DNA from: Kineothrix sp. IPX-CK
GTDB lineage: Bacteria > Bacillota > Clostridia > Lachnospirales > Lachnospiraceae
Length of the DNA stretch: 64,000 nt
Direction of reading: 5' to 3'
NCBI RefSeq assembly: GCF_039134705.1
Contig: NZ_CP146256.1
Coordinates: 2,356,001-2,420,000 of the forward strand
Shown: in pieces, positions 28,801 through 39,347 of the stretch
Layout: each line of letters opens with the position of its first letter
How positions within the stretch are numbered: position 1 is the first letter of the stretch
Position numbers and translations under genes: made by a program
Notes under the pieces: model-generated
Database searches by the model: none
What the model was told of the DNA's origin: nothing
The model's input: the letters and a program-made list of their open reading frames with translations, nothing else

Positions 28801-30594
28801 TTATATTTTATACTTCTTCAAATTTTCTTGGAATGCCTTGATCATGGAATCGAAGACAGAAATCTGTCTGGTCAGCTCGTTGATCTGATCCACATATATA
28901 GCTACATTAGAGCTTGCCTCTTCCGTAGAAGCAGAATTCTCCTCGGCAATGGCTGCAAGATTCTGAATGCTTTCGAACAGGGAAGAAATATGATCCGCCT
29001 CTTTTTTTAGATCGAGAGATGTCTCAATCATAAGACCTGAAACTCCTTTTAAGTTGTCATTGGAATGATTGGAGGTGGCCACCGCTTCCATAAGGGAGGT
29101 GTTCTCTGTCTCCAGAATGGCATACTGGGTATCGATGCCCACAACCACTTCACCTACGCTGGAAACAAAGTTGGTAAGATTATTGTTGATTTCCTCCACC
29201 GCGCTGTTGGTTTCTTCAGAAAGCTTGCGGACCTCCTCGGCAACAACGGTGAATCCTCTTCCGGCTTCTCCGGCTCTGGCTGCTTCGATAGAAGCGTTCA
29301 AAGCGAGAAGATTAATCTGCTTCGCGATACCGGAAACAATAGATACGATTTCCGTAATGTTAGCAGCGTTATTTTGGAGTTCATTGCTGTTATCCTTTAT
29401 CTTACCAAATTTATCCAATACCTGATTGATTTGTTCCGCAGTATTTTTTACGTTAAGGAAACTGTTTTCGATGCTGTTCACCGCATTTTCGATTTCAGAT
29501 TTATTCTTCTGGCTTTCGTCGGAGATACGAGTAATGTTGCCGATGCTTTCGTTCAATACGGAAACAACGTTCTCCGTATCCTCTGCCTGCGTCGTCGCCG
29601 CTACGGCAACCTCATCCAGAACATCGGTAATATCATTGGAGGTGGACTGCATGGTGGAAGCGATGCCGGAAAGCGAGTTATTGAAGGTGTACATCTCGTC
29701 CACGATAGCGTTGAATTCGATAAAATCCTTCTGAACCACAGCCTTTAAGTCGTTAATAATTTCCATGAGCTTTTCGTTCTCATCCATAGAATGGAGCTCT
29801 ACGTTTTCCGAAAATGTTCTGTCAGCCAAGTTATGAAGCTCCGATGCAATCAGCCTTGCAGGTCTGCCGGTAATATAAGAAGAAATCAGACAGATTACAC
29901 AGGTGGAAACTGCAAGTATTGCAGACTTTGCCGGGTCTCCAAAGAGCACGAAGCCGACAGCACCAATTAAAATCGTGTTGAGTAAAGCAAGCTTTTGAGA
30001 GCTTCGTTTCAAAAAACCGAGGGAGAGTATCTGATTAAAGCGGAAATTCTTTGTATACTGTATTTCCTTTTCGAAGGTCAGCTTCAAATGAATCTCGTCA
30101 GCAGACTTGTTTAGAATCTCTGTCTTAATATCTTCCTTGAAGTAGTTGGAAACGCCTTTTAACAAACCTACCAGATAGTCGCCCATTCCACGCTTGGAGC
30201 GATATATGAAAAGAGTTTCTCTGGAAGAGACAGGCTGCAGATCCAAAATAGGAGGAACAGCGCCCTTAAAGCGGCGCATAACGATAATATGTACGTCATT
30301 CATGGATTTTAAAAACTGATAAGCGCCTTCGTGCCGGAAGAAGCCGGGATAAATGCGGCTGAACGTCTTAATATTTTCCTCACCCATAAGACCCCATATT
30401 TCCTGATGATTTTTCCCAACACTGTTGCCAATCGTGTCTACGAGCCCAAGAGCAACATCATCGGCAACGTCTTCGATGGGAGTAAAAATATGGTCGGAGG
30501 ATAAGTGGTAGTGCTCTAATGCGCTGTTAACAACTTGATCGCCAAAGAGTTTGCGGCAGGATTCCATCCATGTAGAAACTACAGTACCTTTCAT
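28801..30594 (-). CDS. H-NOX haem sensor fused to a methyl-accepting chemoreceptor
   Basis: 597 aa. Residues 1-180 form an H-NOX gas-sensing domain: proximal haem ligand His102 (NDVHIIV), haem-propionate clamp Tyr131-x-Ser133-x-Arg135, Pro115, and distal residues Trp9, Asn74 and Tyr140 at the numbers known from the O2-binding Thermoanaerobacter protein. Two membrane helices (about 205-245) follow with a short loop between, then a long coiled coil and the MCP signalling hairpin tip ([20 protein letters not shown]). Such proteins signal O2 or NO to CheA. No cheA or flagellar gene is in the window. AAAGGAGAG precedes the ATG. Confidence 0.95.
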   Translation of the reverse strand: MKGTVVSTWMESCRKLFGDQVVNSALEHYHLSSDHIFTPIEDVADDVALGLVDTIGNSVGKNHQEIWGLMGEENIKTFSRIYPGFFRHEGAYQFLKSMNDVHIIVMRRFKGAVPPILDLQPVSSRETLFIYRSKRGMGDYLVGLLKGVSNYFKEDIKTEILNKSADEIHLKLTFEKEIQYTKNFRFNQILSLGFLKRSSQKLALLNTILIGAVGFVLFGDPAKSAILAVSTCVICLISSYITGRPARLIASELHNLADRTFSENVELHSMDENEKLMEIINDLKAVVQKDFIEFNAIVDEMYTFNNSLSGIASTMQSTSNDITDVLDEVAVAATTQAEDTENVVSVLNESIGNITRISDESQKNKSEIENAVNSIENSFLNVKNTAEQINQVLDKFGKIKDNSNELQNNAANITEIVSIVSGIAKQINLLALNASIEAARAGEAGRGFTVVAEEVRKLSEETNSAVEEINNNLTNFVSSVGEVVVGIDTQYAILETENTSLMEAVATSNHSNDNLKGVSGLMIETSLDLKKEADHISSLFESIQNLAAIAEENSASTEEASSNVAIYVDQINELTRQISVFDSMIKAFQENLKKYKI

Positions 30595-30814
30595 AATACA
30601 TCTCTCCTTTGTTATTTCTTCGTATTTCTTTCTATATTTAATAATTAAAAACGATCATGGTATTGCTGTATGATTTGAATTTATTTTACTATAGAAAGGA
30701 GAAAATATCAAAGAATATTTTGTTTAACCGACAGATGATTTAAGAAGATATTTCAGGCTCATAAATGAAGTGAATATTCCATATATTGTTACAAAGATTT
30801 TTGGGGAAAAATAT

Positions 30815-31630
30815 ATGCGGCTTAAACAATTGGTTCATAAGAAGGTAATCTTAGCGCTGCTATTTTTAATTTCAATGTTTTTTATCGGAAGAGCGCTCGG
30901 TTATGTGAAGGAGAAGGTAATACCGGCCTCGACAGGTTTTGCAGAATGTGAGAACTGGGGACTTGGCGGATATGGGGACGAGACACAGCCTACAGGAATA
31001 GCTTCCGCGGAGGAATTGAAGAAGTATGATACATACTTCGTAGGAGATAAGGGGGAAAAGGTTATTTATCTTACTTTTGACGCCGGGTATGAAAACGGGA
31101 ATACTGCACCTATTCTGGATGCGTTGAAAAAACATAACGCACCGGCTACTTTTTTTATCGTAGGCCACTATTTGGAGTCAGCTCCCGAACTGGTGAAGCG
31201 AATGGTAACCGAGGGGCATTGCGTCGGGAATCATACTTATCATCATCTGGATATGTCTAAGATCTCGGATATGGATTCCTTTCGGAAGGAAATGGATGGG
31301 GTTGCTGATTTGTTTCAGCAGATAACCGGGAAAGAGCTTAGTATGTATTACAGGCCACCGCAGGGAAAGTATAGCGTTGAAAATTTAAAGATGGCGAAGG
31401 AACTGGGGTATAAGACTTTTTTCTGGAGTCTGGCCTATGTAGACTGGTATCAGGATAAGCAGCCCACGAAGGAAGAAGCTTTTTCAAAACTGGTAGGGCG
31501 AATCCATCCGGGGGCTATCGTTCTGATGCATAGCACTTCACAGACGAACGGGGAGATTCTGGATGAGCTTCTGACGAAGTGGGAGGCGATGGGGTATACC
31601 TTTAAGCCTTTGTCGGATTTATACGAATAA
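30815..31630 (+). CDS. pdaA: Delta-lactam-type polysaccharide deacetylase (PdaA)
   Basis: 271 aa. N-terminal membrane anchor (residues 9-27), NodB deacetylase domain with LTFDAGYENG, HCVGNHTYHHLDM, YRPPQGKYS, SLAYVDW and VLMHSTS. PdaA deacetylates muramic acid during formation of the spore-cortex muramic delta-lactam, so it supports a sporulating host. The ATG at 30815 follows GGGG; a GTG at 30770 would extend it by 15 residues. Confidence 0.88.
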   Translation: MRLKQLVHKKVILALLFLISMFFIGRALGYVKEKVIPASTGFAECENWGLGGYGDETQPTGIASAEELKKYDTYFVGDKGEKVIYLTFDAGYENGNTAPILDALKKHNAPATFFIVGHYLESAPELVKRMVTEGHCVGNHTYHHLDMSKISDMDSFRKEMDGVADLFQQITGKELSMYYRPPQGKYSVENLKMAKELGYKTFFWSLAYVDWYQDKQPTKEEAFSKLVGRIHPGAIVLMHSTSQTNGEILDELLTKWEAMGYTFKPLSDLYE

Positions 31631-31648
31631 GAATAATTCGTTTTTTTT
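31624..31648 (+). terminator. Weak terminator at the pdaA stop
   Basis: CGAAT (31624-31628) and ATTCG (31636-31640) overlap the stop codon and lead into eight T. Confidence 0.5.
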
Positions 31649-31689
31649 CTGCATAGTCTTTGTTAAGTAACTGGTTAGGACGAAGCTGC

Positions 31690-32133
31690 ATGGGTAATAT
31701 TTCTAGCGATCAAAAACTACAATTAGTCCAGATGATACGCACAGAAAGCAAGGATAATAGAATGAGGATGAGGAGTAGGGAAAGGATGCTGTACGGAACG
31801 GATATGAAATATGAGCAGGAGGAACTGCCGCTGTATGCCAAAGGGTATTACGGCGATTATAAGGATAATAAGGATTATGAGCTTCAGGCTTTGGAAAATG
31901 GCAGGGAGAATGCGGTCCACACTTCCTTTTCCTCCTTCAGACTGCGGCTGGTTATCGCCGTCTTGCTTTTTGCGGGCTTTTTATTCCTAGACGCCGAGGA
32001 AGGGAACATCGCAGGCATTAGTACAAATCAGATGAAGGAAGAGATAAATAAGGATTTCGATACGGGGCTGGATGAAGTAGTATTTGATTTTGAACATAAT
32101 TTCCCTTATACTCTATTTAATGATGTGAAATAA
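31690..32133 (+). CDS. Small single-helix membrane protein, unknown
   Basis: 147 aa. N-terminal 85 residues are charged, with an Arg/Met-rich segment (RMRMRSRERMLYG) and an acidic Tyr-rich stretch; one membrane helix at about residues 94-111 (LRLVIAVLLFAGFLFLD); a short acidic tail ends the protein. No family recognised. The ATG at 31690 has AGGA 11 nt upstream. It runs in the same direction as the radical SAM gene that follows. Confidence 0.6.
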   Translation: MGNISSDQKLQLVQMIRTESKDNRMRMRSRERMLYGTDMKYEQEELPLYAKGYYGDYKDNKDYELQALENGRENAVHTSFSSFRLRLVIAVLLFAGFLFLDAEEGNIAGISTNQMKEEINKDFDTGLDEVVFDFEHNFPYTLFNDVK

Positions 32134-32138
32134 TATCA

Positions 32139-32178
32139 ATGAGTAGAGAACACTCATAATGAGTAAAGGACACTCATA
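32139..32178 (+). repeat. Tandem 20-bp repeat, each copy an inverted repeat
   Basis: Two adjoining copies (32139-32158 and 32159-32178) are identical at 18 of 20 positions; each begins ATGAGT and ends ACTCAT(A), so each is itself a dyad. They end 16 bp before the radical SAM start. Confidence 0.7.
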
Positions 32179-32194
32179 AAGAGATAGGAGTATT

Positions 32195-34066
32195 ATGAGC
32201 AAGCTTGCGTTAAAAGATGAAATACTGCTGCAGGTGGAGAAGCCGGCCCGCTATATCGGCAACGAAGTAAATGCGGTGGTAAAAGATAAGAATACGGTAT
32301 CCGTCCGTATGGCGATGTGCTTTCCGGATATATATGAAATCGGCATGTCGCATTTGGGAATCCAGATTTTGTACGATATGTTGAACAGCTTTGAGGACGT
32401 ATGGTGTGAAAGGGTTTATTCCCCATGGGTCGATTTGGATAAAATTATGAGGGAGGAACATATCCCTCTTTTTGCGTTGGAATCTCAGGAACCGGTAAAA
32501 AATATGGATTTTCTCGGAATCACTATTCAGTATGAGATGTGCTATACGAATATTTTGCAGATCCTCGACCTATCCCAGATCCCCCTTTCAGCAAAGGACA
32601 GGACCTTAGACCATCCCATCGTAATAGGAGGAGGACCCTGCACCTATAATCCCGAACCGATTGCTGAGTTTTTCGACATGTTTTATATCGGTGAAGGGGA
32701 GACCAGGTACCGGGAACTCATAGATTTATATAAAGATTCCAGAGAGAAGGGCGAAAGCCGTATAGAATTCTTGAGAAGGGCGGCCAGGCTTTCCGGTATT
32801 TATGTGCCGATGTTCTATGAAGTCGATTATAAAGAGGATGGTACGATTCTTGAAATGAAACCAACGGAGGAAGGAATACCCGAAACCGTGAAGAAGGAAA
32901 TCGAAATGGCGGTTTCCGATACCTTTTATCCGATGAAACCCGTAGTTCCTTTTATTAAGGCGACCCAGGACAGGGTGGTCTTAGAAATCCAACGGGGATG
33001 TATCAGGGGATGCCGATTCTGTCAGGCAGGACAACTTTACCGTCCGGTGCGGGAACGCGATGTGGACGTGCTGAAGGGCTACGCGGTAGAAATGTTAAAA
33101 AATACCGGACATGAAGAAATTTCATTAAGCTCTCTAAGCTCCAGCGATTATTCCAAGCTTCCCGAGCTGATCGATTTCCTCATCGAGGAGTGCGGAAAAA
33201 AATATATCAACATTTCCCTGCCGTCCCTTCGCATCGACGCTTTTTCTCTGGATGTGATGAGTAAGGTTCAGGATATAAGAAAGAGCAGCCTGACTTTTGC
33301 CCCTGAAGCAGGAAGTCAAAGGCTTAGAGACGTTATCAACAAGGGGTTGACCGAGGAAGTCATTCTGAAAGGATCAGCTTTGGCCTTCGAGGGAGGCTGG
33401 ACAAGAGTAAAGCTTTATTTCATGCTTGGACTTCCTACGGAAACAGAGGAAGATATAAGAGGCATTGCCGATCTATCCAACAAAATAGCCGCCACATTTT
33501 TCGAAATAGTTCCCAAAGAGGAGCGAAAAAATGGCAGGGTGCAGATCGTTACCAGCACCTCCTTTTTTATCCCCAAGCCCTTTACCCCCTTTCAGTGGGC
33601 GAGGATGTGTACTAAGGAGGAGTTCATTGAAAAGGCTTATCTTACCCGCAGTTCCATCAGGGAACAGCTCAATCAAAAGAGCATCAAATATAACTGGCAC
33701 GAAGCGGATGTAAGCGTTATGGAGGGGGTTTTTGCCAGAGGAGACAGAAAAATTGCTGCCGTCATCCGCAGGGCTTACGAAAAAGGCTGCCTCTTTGATT
33801 CGTGGAGCGAATATTTCCATAATGACGTGTGGATGGAGACCTTTAAGGAGTGTGGTATAAACATTGATTTTTATACTACGAGGGAACGTTCCTTCGATGA
33901 AGTATTTCCTTGGGATTTCATCGACTGCGGCGTAACCAAAAGCTTTCTGAAAAGAGAATGGGACAAGGCGGTGGAGGAAACGATATCGCCCAACTGCCGG
34001 ATGCAGTGTCTCGGATGCGGTGCTGCCGTATTCGGAGGAGGTGTGTGCTATGAAAGTAAGAATTAA
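32195..34066 (+). CDS. B12-binding/radical SAM protein, TIGR03960 family
   Basis: 623 aa. N-terminal cobalamin-type Rossmann domain (FPDIYEIGMSHLGIQ, GGGPCTYNPEPIAEFFD), then the radical SAM core with the CIRGCRFC iron-sulfur motif and EAGSQRLRDVINKG. The C-terminal Cys motif CRMQCLGCG ends the protein. Always found next to a TIGR03936/DUF2344 gene, as here, where the two overlap. A tRNA or rRNA modification role is suspected from linkage to the RNase E/G-like and L21/L27 genes, but the reaction is unknown. Confidence 0.9.
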   Translation: MSKLALKDEILLQVEKPARYIGNEVNAVVKDKNTVSVRMAMCFPDIYEIGMSHLGIQILYDMLNSFEDVWCERVYSPWVDLDKIMREEHIPLFALESQEPVKNMDFLGITIQYEMCYTNILQILDLSQIPLSAKDRTLDHPIVIGGGPCTYNPEPIAEFFDMFYIGEGETRYRELIDLYKDSREKGESRIEFLRRAARLSGIYVPMFYEVDYKEDGTILEMKPTEEGIPETVKKEIEMAVSDTFYPMKPVVPFIKATQDRVVLEIQRGCIRGCRFCQAGQLYRPVRERDVDVLKGYAVEMLKNTGHEEISLSSLSSSDYSKLPELIDFLIEECGKKYINISLPSLRIDAFSLDVMSKVQDIRKSSLTFAPEAGSQRLRDVINKGLTEEVILKGSALAFEGGWTRVKLYFMLGLPTETEEDIRGIADLSNKIAATFFEIVPKEERKNGRVQIVTSTSFFIPKPFTPFQWARMCTKEEFIEKAYLTRSSIREQLNQKSIKYNWHEADVSVMEGVFARGDRKIAAVIRRAYEKGCLFDSWSEYFHNDVWMETFKECGINIDFYTTRERSFDEVFPWDFIDCGVTKSFLKREWDKAVEETISPNCRMQCLGCGAAVFGGGVCYESKN

Positions 34067-34766
34067 ATTCGCCAAATCCGGCGTCATGCGTTTTATCGGC
34101 CATTTGGACGTGATGAGGTATTTCCAGAAGGCTATCCGCCGCGCGGGCATTGATGTTGCATATTCGGGTGGCTTCAGCCCTCATCAAATCATGTCCTTTG
34201 CGGCTCCCTTAGGAGTAGGCTTGACAAGCAATGGGGAATATATGGATATTGAAGTAGTTTCCTCTGCCTCTTCCGGGGAGCTTAAGGACAGCCTGAATAA
34301 AGCCATGGTCCCCGGAATGGAAATCATAAGCGTCACTAAGCTGCCCGACGACGCCATGAACGCCATGGCCAGCGTTGCTGCTGCGGAATATATCGTGAGA
34401 TTCAGAGAGGGGTATGAGCCCGATTTCGATTGGGAAGAGCAGGTGGAAGTATTTTATTCCAGAACATCCATCCCGGTTACAAAGAAAACGAAAAAGAGTG
34501 AAATAGAAATGGATATCAAGCCATCTATCTATGCCTTGGAAGCTGTTAAAGACAAAAACGGCCGAGGAGCCATACGTATGATGGTGGACGCCAGCAGCTC
34601 GGGCAATATCAAGCCCGGTCTGGTCATCGAAGCCTTTTTAACGGAAAACGGCGATACGCTTTCCGATTTCTCACTGGAAATAACGAGGGAGGATACCTTT
34701 ACAAATACAGGAACGGAAGATTGTCCGGCATTTATCCCATTGGACACGGTAGGTAAAGAATTTTAA
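34050..34766 (+). CDS. DUF2344 / TIGR03936 family protein
   Basis: 238 aa. Characteristic start MKVRIKFAKSGVMRFIGHLD, then AGIDVAYSGGFSPHQIMSFA and PLGVGLTSNGEYMDIE. In many bacteria this domain is fused to the C-terminus of the radical SAM partner encoded just upstream; here the two are separate and overlap by 17 bp, with GGAGGAGG inside the upstream gene. Function unknown; possibly binds the substrate RNA for the partner. Confidence 0.9.
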   Translation: MKVRIKFAKSGVMRFIGHLDVMRYFQKAIRRAGIDVAYSGGFSPHQIMSFAAPLGVGLTSNGEYMDIEVVSSASSGELKDSLNKAMVPGMEIISVTKLPDDAMNAMASVAAAEYIVRFREGYEPDFDWEEQVEVFYSRTSIPVTKKTKKSEIEMDIKPSIYALEAVKDKNGRGAIRMMVDASSSGNIKPGLVIEAFLTENGDTLSDFSLEITREDTFTNTGTEDCPAFIPLDTVGKEF

Positions 34767-35962
34767 TGAATGATAAGAAATATGTCATAATAAAAAGAAA
34801 CAATCAAATAATATCTCTGCTTTTTCATGGCAATCGTCTGCTTTCTGTGAATGCCGAGAAAGAAGAGGGCAGTTTTGTAGGCAATATATATGTGGCAAAG
34901 GTGAAAAACATATCCGCCAATATCAATGCGGCCTTTGTGGAATCAGAGCCGGGCTTACCCTGTTTTCTCGCCCTGAACGAAGCAAAAAGCCCCATCCTTA
35001 CCAATAGGCGTTACGATGGGAGGATTCTTGCCGGAGATGATATTGTGGTGCAGATAAACAAGGATGCGGTGAAGACAAAACAGCCTGTCGCCACATGCGC
35101 CCTTTCCTTAAGCGGAAAATACTGCGTCGTATCCATGGGAAAGCCGGGAATCGCATATTCCTCCAAGCTGTCGGCTAAGGCTAAAGCGAGAATCGGAGAG
35201 GCTCTGAAAGAAGAGTTTGCATTGCTTCCAAAAGGTATCGGAACTGTTGTCCGCACGAACGCTAAAGAGCTTGAGGATTATTCTCCCCTGCTGGAGGAAT
35301 GGAAGGACTTAACAGCGCAGCTTAAGGAGCTGGCGGAAATGTCCATTCATAGAACAAGCTATTCCCTGCTTTATAAAAAGCCTTCGGATTACCTCCTTCG
35401 GCTTCGGGATACCTATGCAGGGCAATACGAAGAAATCGTAACGGATGATAAGGACATTTATGAAGAGGTGACAGAATATTCCCGTCTGCATCCGGCCTTT
35501 CGTATATGTGGAGCAAGGCTATATAAGGACGAACTTCTCCCCCTTCACAAGCTGTACTCCGTGGACACTCGTTTAAAGGAGGCACTGGATAGGAAAGTAT
35601 GGCTTAAATCCGGCGGTTACCTTATCATCGAGCCTACCGAAGCCCTGACGGTAATCGACGTAAATACCGGAAAAGTGAGCACGAAAAAAGAGGATGAAGA
35701 AACCTTTTTTCGCATTAACATGGAAGCTGCCGGGGAAATAGCATTTCAACTCACCCTTCGAAACATATCGGGCATCGTCGTAGTCGACTTTATCAATATG
35801 CGAAAGCGGGAACATAGCGACAGGCTAATGGCACATTTCGGCGATTTGCTAAAAAAAGACCCGGTGAAGACCAGTCTAGTGGATATGACCGTTCTTGGGC
35901 TGGTGGAAATCACCCGTATGAAAATAAACAAACCTTTGAAGGAACAGCTTTCACAGCTTTAA
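34766..35962 (+). CDS. RNase E/G-family protein, short form
   Basis: 398 aa. An S1-like N-terminal part (GSFVGNIYVAKVKNI...AFVE) leads to the RNase H-like and DNase I-like catalytic region with DVNTGKVS and VVDFINM, both metal-binding Asp intact, and ends at LVEITRMK. The zinc-link CPxCxG segment and following small domain of E. coli RNase G (489 aa) are missing. Expected to cut single-stranded RNA 5' ends. Starts inside the stop of the DUF2344 gene. Confidence 0.88.
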   Translation: MNDKKYVIIKRNNQIISLLFHGNRLLSVNAEKEEGSFVGNIYVAKVKNISANINAAFVESEPGLPCFLALNEAKSPILTNRRYDGRILAGDDIVVQINKDAVKTKQPVATCALSLSGKYCVVSMGKPGIAYSSKLSAKAKARIGEALKEEFALLPKGIGTVVRTNAKELEDYSPLLEEWKDLTAQLKELAEMSIHRTSYSLLYKKPSDYLLRLRDTYAGQYEEIVTDDKDIYEEVTEYSRLHPAFRICGARLYKDELLPLHKLYSVDTRLKEALDRKVWLKSGGYLIIEPTEALTVIDVNTGKVSTKKEDEETFFRINMEAAGEIAFQLTLRNISGIVVVDFINMRKREHSDRLMAHFGDLLKKDPVKTSLVDMTVLGLVEITRMKINKPLKEQLSQL

Positions 35963-36010
35963 ATCAGGACCGAAACTGCAGCAAGTTCGGTATTAAGAGG
36001 AAGATAATAC

Positions 36011-36577
36011 ATGAAAATCATTAAAATGGAAAAAGTAAAAGACGGTAAATATTTAAAAAATTATGAGCTTACCTATCTCAACAAGGCCGGTCGCGAGAAA
36101 AAATACGAAATAGTCAGCCGCAAGGAATTAGGCAGTGTGGAGGACATAGGCAGCAACGTGAGCGGATTGTCCATCGTTGCCGTAAAGGAAGGAAAGCTTC
36201 TTTTATTGAAGGAATTCCGCATGGGTATCAACAAGAGCATTTATAATCTCTGTGCCGGAATGCTGGAGGACGGAGAAACTGTAGAGGAGTGCATCGCCAG
36301 AGAACTGTTTGAGGAAACCGGACTTGGCGTAAAGCGAATTATCAATATTCTTCCTGCCTCCTACGCTGCCGTAGCCATTTCGGATATGAAGACGCACATC
36401 GTATTCGTGGAAGCGCAAGGCAGGTTCGAGGATCACAGCTCGGATAACGAAATGATCGAAGCGGGCTTTTATACGAAGGCGGAGGTAGAACAACTTATGA
36501 AAACAGAGGAATTCAGCTCCAGAGCACAGGTTATTGCCTACTTTTTCACTAAAGTGCTAGATTTTTCAAATTTCTGA
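36011..36577 (+). CDS. NUDIX hydrolase (ADP-ribose pyrophosphatase-like)
   Basis: 188 aa. The Nudix box reads GMLEDGETVEECIARELFEE followed by TGL, with all Glu and Arg ligands present. Layout resembles ADP-ribose/ADP-sugar pyrophosphatases (long N-terminal strand region, box at about residue 82). Last gene of the run that starts at the radical SAM gene; GAGGAAG upstream. Confidence 0.9.
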   Translation: MKIIKMEKVKDGKYLKNYELTYLNKAGREKKYEIVSRKELGSVEDIGSNVSGLSIVAVKEGKLLLLKEFRMGINKSIYNLCAGMLEDGETVEECIARELFEETGLGVKRIINILPASYAAVAISDMKTHIVFVEAQGRFEDHSSDNEMIEAGFYTKAEVEQLMKTEEFSSRAQVIAYFFTKVLDFSNF

Positions 36578-36610
36578 CATTTTAAAAATGATTGATATTT
36601 TTAAAATGTC

Positions 36611-36639
36611 TTGACATCAGGAAAATGGAATGATAAACT
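36611..36639 (+). promoter_or_regulatory. Promoter of the rplU operon
   Basis: TTGACA (36611-36616), 17-bp spacer, TAAACT (36634-36639). Confidence 0.82.
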
Positions 36640-36644
36640 AACGA

Positions 36645-36726
36645 AGTATGCCGCATAGATAGGCTCAAAGTGTGTCCTTTTTTGAGGAGGCCGCCGACCC
36701 TAGCGAGTAAATTATTAGGAGGTGCA
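36645..36726 (+). ncRNA. Candidate ribosomal protein L21 leader
   Basis: The ~85-nt untranslated leader upstream of rplU contains CTCAAA/TTTGAG and TAGG/CCTA pairings around a GTGTGTCC loop and a GGCCGCCGACC segment. Firmicutes have an L21 autoregulatory leader at this very place. Assignment rests on position and foldability rather than on a covariance match. Confidence 0.55.
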
Positions 36727-36728
36727 AT

Positions 36729-37034
36729 ATGTACGCAATTATTGCCACAGGTGGAAAACAGTATAAGGTTTCCGAAGGTGACGTAATCAGAGTTGAGAAA
36801 CTCGATATGGAGCCGGGAAGTGCTGTAACATTTGATCAGGTTGTCGCTATCAGCGATAATGGGCTTAAGGTTGCCGGTGACGTAGCTAATTCCACCGTAA
36901 CTGCAACAGTAATGGAGCAGGGAAGAGGAAAGAAAGTTATCGTTTACAAGTATAAGAGAAAAACCGGTTATCATAAGAAAAATGGTCATAGACAAGCATA
37001 CACTCAGGTTAAGATCGATAAAATTAACGCGTAA
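36729..37034 (+). CDS. rplU: 50S ribosomal protein L21
   Basis: 101 aa; YAIIATGGKQYKVSEGDVI and the KYKRKTGYHKKNGHRQ rRNA-binding loop are typical. AGGAGG lies before the ATG. First gene of the operon. Confidence 0.98.
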   Translation: MYAIIATGGKQYKVSEGDVIRVEKLDMEPGSAVTFDQVVAISDNGLKVAGDVANSTVTATVMEQGRGKKVIVYKYKRKTGYHKKNGHRQAYTQVKIDKINA

Positions 37035-37040
37035 TGCTTT

Positions 37041-37370
37041 ATGACAACGGTTATTGTTAAAAAAAACGTAAATGGAGAATATAAGGGATTTACCTGCAAG
37101 GGACATTCTGACTTCGCAAGAAACGGCAAAGACATTGTATGTGCTGCTGTATCCATGCTGGTCATCAATACCATCAATTCGATGGAAGAGCTGGCTAAGG
37201 AGGATATGGATGTTTCTTCCGATGAAGAGTCAGGCTATATCGACTGCCTTTTTAAGGGAGGTTTGTCCGAAAAAGGAAAGCTCCTTATGGATTCCATGAT
37301 ACTTGGACTGTCGGACGTTGAAAAACGGTATGGCAAAAAGTATGTATCACTTAAATTCAAGGAGGTGTAA
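37041..37370 (+). CDS. ysxB: Ribosomal-processing cysteine protease Prp
   Basis: 109 aa. Removes the N-terminal extension of L27 in Firmicutes. Catalytic dyad His22 (in CKGHSDFA) and Cys34 (in DIVCAAVS) is present. It lies between rplU and rpmA as in other Firmicutes. The start has no strong ribosome-binding site and is probably coupled to rplU. Confidence 0.95.
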   Translation: MTTVIVKKNVNGEYKGFTCKGHSDFARNGKDIVCAAVSMLVINTINSMEELAKEDMDVSSDEESGYIDCLFKGGLSEKGKLLMDSMILGLSDVEKRYGKKYVSLKFKEV

Positions 37371-37374
37371 AACC

Positions 37375-37659
37375 ATGTTAAATATGAACCTTCAATTTTT
37401 CGCTCACAAAAAGGGTGTTGGTTCTACCAAGAACGGTAGAGATTCCGAATCCAAAAGACTTGGTGCGAAAAGAGCTGACGGACAATTCGTAAAAGCAGGA
37501 AATATTCTGTACAGACAGCGCGGAACTAAGATTCATCCCGGCGTAAACGTAGGTAGAGGCGGAGATGACACATTATTCGCATTAGTGGACGGTGTACTTA
37601 GATTTGAAAGAAAAGGAAGAGATAAAAAACAAGCTTCCGTATATCCTGTCGAAAAATAA
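37375..37659 (+). CDS. rpmA: 50S ribosomal protein L27 with Prp-cleaved leader
   Basis: 94 aa. The N-terminus [10 protein letters not shown] followed by [14 protein letters not shown] carries the LxFFA/HKKG site cut by Prp after Ala10; the mature end reaches the peptidyl transferase centre. CAAGGAGGTG precedes the ATG at 37375; the frame is open further upstream without homology. Confidence 0.98.
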   Translation: MLNMNLQFFAHKKGVGSTKNGRDSESKRLGAKRADGQFVKAGNILYRQRGTKIHPGVNVGRGGDDTLFALVDGVLRFERKGRDKKQASVYPVEK

Positions 37660-37670
37660 CGAACGAATCG

Positions 37671-39010
<1,340 letters not shown>

Positions 39011-39027
39011 ATTAGGAGAAATTTATT

Positions 39028-39318
39028 ATGACAAGCAAACAAAGAAGCTATTTGAAAAGCCTTGCGAGCAATATCGACCCTATATTTCAAATCGGCAAGT
39101 CCGGCTTGTCGCCCGAGGTAACGGAGGCGGTAGCGGAAGCCTTCAATACGAGAGAGCTTATTAAGGTTGCCGTATTGAAAAACTGCATGGATGAACCGAA
39201 GTCACTTGCCGAGGTTCTTGCAGAACGTACCAAGTCTCAAGTGGTCCAGGTGATCGGCAAGAAAATAGTACTATATAAAGAAAGCAAAGAGCACAAAAAA
39301 ATTATTCTGCCTTCATGA
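39028..39318 (+). CDS. yhbY: CRM-domain RNA-binding protein YhbY
   Basis: 96 aa. TSKQRSYLKSLASNIDPIFQ, GKSGLSPEV and VVQVIGKKIVLYKES are the marks of the ribosome-associated YhbY/RNA-binding CRM family. Lies 17 bp after obgE with an AGGAG site. Confidence 0.95.
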   Translation: MTSKQRSYLKSLASNIDPIFQIGKSGLSPEVTEAVAEAFNTRELIKVAVLKNCMDEPKSLAEVLAERTKSQVVQVIGKKIVLYKESKEHKKIILPS

Positions 39319-39347
39319 CTTAACGTATGAAAGGAGATGCTGTTTTT

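Noticed and set aside
29065..29748. 227-codon plus-strand frame inside the H-NOX chemoreceptor
   Set aside because: Antisense shadow of a strongly conserved protein, no ribosome-binding site and no homology.
33473..34150. 225-codon minus-strand frame across the radical SAM/DUF2344 genes
   Set aside because: Antisense to two clearly conserved genes; composition is that of a mirror frame.
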